Shown in pieces: positions 13,401-15,625 of a DNA stretch of 15,625 nucleotides (position 1 is its first letter; every line of letters begins with the position of its first letter). A program made the translations under genes and the position numbers. The DNA is from Filifactor villosus (GTDB lineage: Bacteria; Bacillota; Clostridia; Peptostreptococcales; Filifactoraceae), in assembly GCF_042652965.1 (NCBI RefSeq), contig NZ_JBHSHL010000034.1:1-15625 (forward strand). The letters are read 5' to 3'. The notes under the pieces are model-generated. The model was not told the DNA's origin, did no database searches, and was given only the letters and a program-made list of their open reading frames with translations.

Positions 13401-14263
13401 TTACAGCAGTTTTGTTTTCGTTGAGCAGTTATATGGATGTGTCCGCGTTTACGGATGAAAAAAAATTGATCCAGATCGATACGACAAGGGAGTGGGTAGA
13501 TGCCTCAAATGTGGTTTTGGATCTGCAAAAATTGCATTTCGACTACAGTGATGTGTATGGAGATAACGAGTTTTCGCGGCTCAACAGGATCATCAAACAA
13601 TCTATGGGCTCATCGAGAGAGGATTTTCAGCTTCAATTTGTCAATTTTTCGGAAGAAAACTTCAATAAACTCAGCGATGCGATCGAAGAACTTTGCTTCT
13701 ACAACGGATATTCTATCAAACGTTTTCGTTTGGACTACAAAAAAGATCCAAGCGAGGTTATCTATCGATCAAAGATCCATCTGGAGACCAGGGAGTCAAG
13801 GGAAGAGAGGAAGAAGGTGGAACGATGGGTCAATGAACAGGTAAAGAAGCATGTGGCCCCTTTGAAAAATGACGTGGACAAGATCAAGAGGATCAACAAG
13901 ATCATTGCTGAAAATATAAAATACGATGATAACTTGTCCAACTTTACCGCCTATGAGGGAGTGTTTAAGGGAGCTACCGTCTGTGACGGTTATTCCGTAT
14001 TGGGCCATAGGATGCTCAGCGCGGCAGGTTTTAAGGACATTCTCACTGTCAAGGGTTTTTCCACTCAAAGCGGCAAGAATGTGCCGCATCGTTGGAATAT
14101 GATAAGACTGGGCGACAAGTGGTATCATATTGACTTTACCTTCAATGATACGGGACATTATCCGAAGAGCGAAAAGTATTTGAATAACTACCTGCTTAAA
14201 TCGGATCAATATATGAGAAAAGATCATAAATGGGATGAAACGAAGTATCCTTCAGCATATTAA
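13358..14263 (+). CDS. Secreted transglutaminase-like protein
   Basis: The 301-residue protein starts with a signal peptide (hydrophobic core about 11-27, likely cut after VSA). An unassigned N-terminal region (to about 150) includes a Lys/Glu-rich helix. The C-terminal third is a transglutaminase-like cysteine protease fold: a helix KINKIIAENIKYDDN, then GATVCDGYS with C209, PHRWNMIRL with H244, and WYHIDFTFND with D259, giving a full Cys-His-Asp triad. Family members crosslink or cleave amide bonds, and some act on cell-wall or surface proteins. The RBS AAAGGAGAGG (13346-13355) is strong. The gap of 153 bases and a possible own promoter suggest partly separate expression. The substrate is unknown. 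Confidence 0.88.
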   Translation: MSQRRAGFKKGIILVTAVLFSLSSYMDVSAFTDEKKLIQIDTTREWVDASNVVLDLQKLHFDYSDVYGDNEFSRLNRIIKQSMGSSREDFQLQFVNFSEENFNKLSDAIEELCFYNGYSIKRFRLDYKKDPSEVIYRSKIHLETRESREERKKVERWVNEQVKKHVAPLKNDVDKIKRINKIIAENIKYDDNLSNFTAYEGVFKGATVCDGYSVLGHRMLSAAGFKDILTVKGFSTQSGKNVPHRWNMIRLGDKWYHIDFTFNDTGHYPKSEKYLNNYLLKSDQYMRKDHKWDETKYPSAY

Positions 14264-14292
14264 ACAAGGGGAAAGAGAAAGGTGTGAGAAGA

Positions 14293-15132
14293 ATGTTAAA
14301 AGTGGAGAATATTCCGACGACGATCATCAGTTTGGAGAACGGGTTTAATTGTGGAGTCGTCAAAGAGGTGCTATTGGATCCAAAGAAAAAGTGCATTGAC
14401 AGCTTTATTGTCGAAAGGGCGAGAGACAAGAGTTTGAATAGTGAAGAAACGATGCACATTCTTCCCTTTTCTTCGCTTAGGGGAATAGGAGACTATGCGA
14501 TCGTCATTCAAAGTGAAGATGAGATCGTGACCAAACAAGGAGGTTTCGAGCAACAGGAGATCTATCGAAATGGGAGTAAACTCTTAGATACGATTGCGAT
14601 TTCGATTACCGGAAACAAGATAGGGACCGTATCGAACTATTCTCTTGATCAGGATGGAAAGATCCTCTCCGTCTTTGTAAACAAGGAGGAGGGAGATTTC
14701 TTGAAAGAGGTCGATGCTAGAGAGTTGATTAGTTTTGGAAACGAATTTTCCATCATCGATGATCCCGCCAAACTGCACCGTTCTTCTCAAAGCCCCGAAA
14801 ATAAGGATGTTTACTTTTCGAGCAGGAGAAGTATGCCCTCTGCAGGCTTTGAACGCCCTCTTTCCTATGTCGAGGATGAAGTTGAAGAGGACATTCCGGT
14901 AAAGTATTTTACTCATGAAAAGCAAGCGGCGGCTTACGATGATAATACCATTCAAAAGCTGATTGAGAAGCAGAAGAAACACTTTATTGGCAAGGCTTTG
15001 ATCAAAGATATCACCGATCCTGAAGGAAATGTCTTTCTTAAACAGGGCACTGTAATCACGGAAGAAATCTTTGAATGGACCAAACAACACCGAAAAGAAG
15101 TGATGATAGAGCTTGCAATGTTTGCCGAATAA
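14293..15132 (+). CDS. PRC-barrel protein, short paralogue of the 8404-9741 product
   Basis: The 279-residue cytosolic-type protein has two PRC-like halves (about 1-80 and 90-165) that align with the larger paralogue: GVVKEVLLD matches TVKKLLVN, and RGIGDYAIVIQSEDEI matches EGIGDYAVMVRSREMI. A short linker carries EEDIPVKYF, equivalent to EDVPMEFF. The final 60 residues (LIEKQKKHFIGKALIKDITD through LAMFAE) match the paralogue's C-terminus, including the ending LAMFAE versus MAMYSE. Only the long acidic linker is missing. ATG 14293 is chosen because it aligns with the paralogue's start and AAAGGTG is about 8 bases upstream; an in-frame GTG at 14284 adds 3 residues. It is the last gene before the terminator. 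Confidence 0.83.
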   Translation: MLKVENIPTTIISLENGFNCGVVKEVLLDPKKKCIDSFIVERARDKSLNSEETMHILPFSSLRGIGDYAIVIQSEDEIVTKQGGFEQQEIYRNGSKLLDTIAISITGNKIGTVSNYSLDQDGKILSVFVNKEEGDFLKEVDARELISFGNEFSIIDDPAKLHRSSQSPENKDVYFSSRRSMPSAGFERPLSYVEDEVEEDIPVKYFTHEKQAAAYDDNTIQKLIEKQKKHFIGKALIKDITDPEGNVFLKQGTVITEEIFEWTKQHRKEVMIELAMFAE

Positions 15133-15150
15133 ATCTGTCATCAAAACGTG

Positions 15151-15201
15151 ACCGCCTTTGAACTCTAGGGAAGTATCTCAAAGTTCAAAGGCGGTTTTTT
15201 T
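15151..15201 (+). terminator. Strong intrinsic terminator closing the pilus locus
   Basis: ACCGCCTTTGAACT (15151-15164) pairs perfectly over 14 bp with 15182-15195 around a 17-base loop, and a run of seven T (15195-15201) follows. It begins 18 bases after the stop of the last PRC-barrel gene. The reverse strand has no matching T-run, so it works in the + direction. Confidence 0.95.
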
Positions 15202-15317
15202 ATGGAAACATCGTATTCGATGTAATTTCTTTGATCGGATTTCAATATCATACTATTCTTCAATGGAAGAATAATTGTATCCGACTTGGGGCTGTTAGAA
15301 TAAAGCGTTTCAGATCT

Positions 15318-15349
15318 GAAAAAATAAAAACCGTCGATGTCAACGGTTT
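15318..15349 (-). terminator. Terminator-like hairpin on the minus strand
   Basis: Read on the minus strand, AAACCGT (15349-15343) pairs with ACGGTTT (15334-15328) around 8 bases, followed by a T-rich tail complementary to the A-run at 15318-15330. No minus-strand gene is present upstream of it in the window, so it would end an untranslated or antisense transcript through copy B. Confidence 0.45.
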
Positions 15350-15463
15350 ATACTATTTTTCGATAGAAGTGTGGATATATCTATTTTTTCGATGACGAAA
15401 AACTATGTTGTCTTCTATGGGTCACAGATTGTTTATATCCACGATTCAAAAGAATAGTAGTAT
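15350..15463. repeat. Imperfect palindromic repeat element, copy B
   Basis: Begins ATACTATTTTTCGATAGAA and ends AGAATAGTAGTAT (15451-15463) in inverted orientation. An internal GTGGATATA (15371-15379) pairs perfectly with TATATCCAC (15434-15442). Its left 30 bases match copy A at 26 positions, and its right half aligns with the reverse complement of copy A through TCTTCTATGGGT (15411-15422). Confidence 0.6.
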
Positions 15464-15521
15464 TAAACGAAGAATAGTATCAGTTGAAACAGAGTCTTAT
15501 TTATTATATTTTTAATAAATA

Positions 15522-15550
15522 TTGAAAAAATAAAATAAATAAGATATAAT
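15522..15550 (+). promoter_or_regulatory. Sigma-A-type promoter for the next gene
   Basis: TTGAAA (15522-15527), exactly 17 bases, then a perfect TATAAT (15545-15550). The leader that follows has two small hairpins (GCGT/ACGC at 15560-15571; TTTAC/GTAAA at 15577-15591). Confidence 0.8.
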
Positions 15551-15616
15551 CCTTTTAGAGCGTGTCTACGCAATACTTTACAAAACGTAAAAAATGTGAG
15601 ATACTCGTATAAAACA

Positions 15617-15625
15617 GAGGAGGTT
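15617..15625 (+). promoter_or_regulatory. RBS of a gene beginning past the window
   Basis: GAGGAGG (15617-15623) is close to a full Shine-Dalgarno sequence at the very end of the window, about 60 bases after the expected start of transcription from the promoter at 15522-15550. Confidence 0.7.

Larger units (their letters stand above)
15241..15488. repeat. Outer inverted repeat enclosing palindromic copy B
   Basis: ATACTATTCTTC (15250-15261) is an exact inverted match to 15469-15480, and TTCAA (15241-15245) matches TTGAA (15484-15488) beyond a short mismatch. The arms enclose copy B, giving a nested, mobile-element-like structure of about 248 bp with no gene. Confidence 0.55.
15202..15625. 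other. Gene-free, repeat-rich downstream region
   Basis: No open frame with an RBS is seen. From left to right it holds an outer inverted-repeat arm (15241-15261), a TTTCAGATCTGAAA palindrome (15308-15321), a minus-strand terminator-like hairpin, repeat copy B (15350-15463), the second outer arm (15469-15488), and a promoter plus RBS for the next gene. Confidence 0.6.

Noticed and set aside
1..15625. CRISPR array, tRNA or rRNA genes
   Set aside because: No regularly spaced direct repeats and no cloverleaf or rRNA-like segments were seen.

Overview
The window looks like a chromosomal segment from a low-to-mid GC, Gram-positive anaerobe-type Bacillota (Clostridia or Tissierellia in the broad sense). 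This is inferred from strong AGGAGG-type ribosome binding sites, several TTG starts, three SLH repeats in one protein, AT-rich intergenic DNA, and a type IV pilus (T4P) locus with no PilP or PilQ, as expected without an outer membrane. I cannot name the genus. Every gene I support is on the + strand.

Layout. Bases 1-74 hold the last 23 codons of an unidentified gene, followed by a terminator-like hairpin. Bases 121-790 carry no gene; they are AT-rich and packed with hairpins and one copy (A) of an imperfect palindromic repeat. Bases 794-4374 encode three prepilin-like proteins in the order PilX/GspK-like, PilW/GspJ-like with a C-terminal von Willebrand A (vWA) domain, and PilV/GspI-like with a C-terminal LamG/concanavalin-A-like domain. 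After a 215-base gap with a likely promoter come pilM, pilN and pilO (4590-8064), a small membrane protein, a double PRC-barrel protein, a membrane-anchored VanW/YoaR-like protein and the prepilin peptidase pilD (10801-11577). The last third is an envelope cassette: a secreted GH73 glucosaminidase, a membrane-anchored triple-SLH protein, a secreted transglutaminase-like protein, and a second, shorter paralogue of the PRC-barrel protein. A very strong intrinsic terminator (15151-15201) closes the locus. The remaining 424 bases contain a second copy (B) of the palindromic repeat, a minus-strand terminator-like hairpin, and a good promoter plus RBS for a gene that starts just past the window.

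How the genes fit together (inference). PilD would process the prepilins. PilM, PilN and PilO would form the alignment platform between the cytoplasm and the outer face of the membrane. The three minor prepilins would make a tip complex exposing a metal-binding vWA module and a lectin-like module, an arrangement resembling the modular pilins PilB and PilC of Streptococcus sanguinis. The VanW-like protein, glucosaminidase and SLH protein are candidates for opening a path through peptidoglycan and anchoring the machine to wall polymers. The ATPases, the platform protein PilC and a major pilin are not in the window and presumably lie upstream.

The most unusual points are the jelly-roll-like C-terminal extension of PilO, the roughly 95-residue lysine-rich tail of PilM, the twin PRC-barrel proteins with a shared unassigned C-terminal domain, and the wall-remodelling cassette placed inside a pilus locus.
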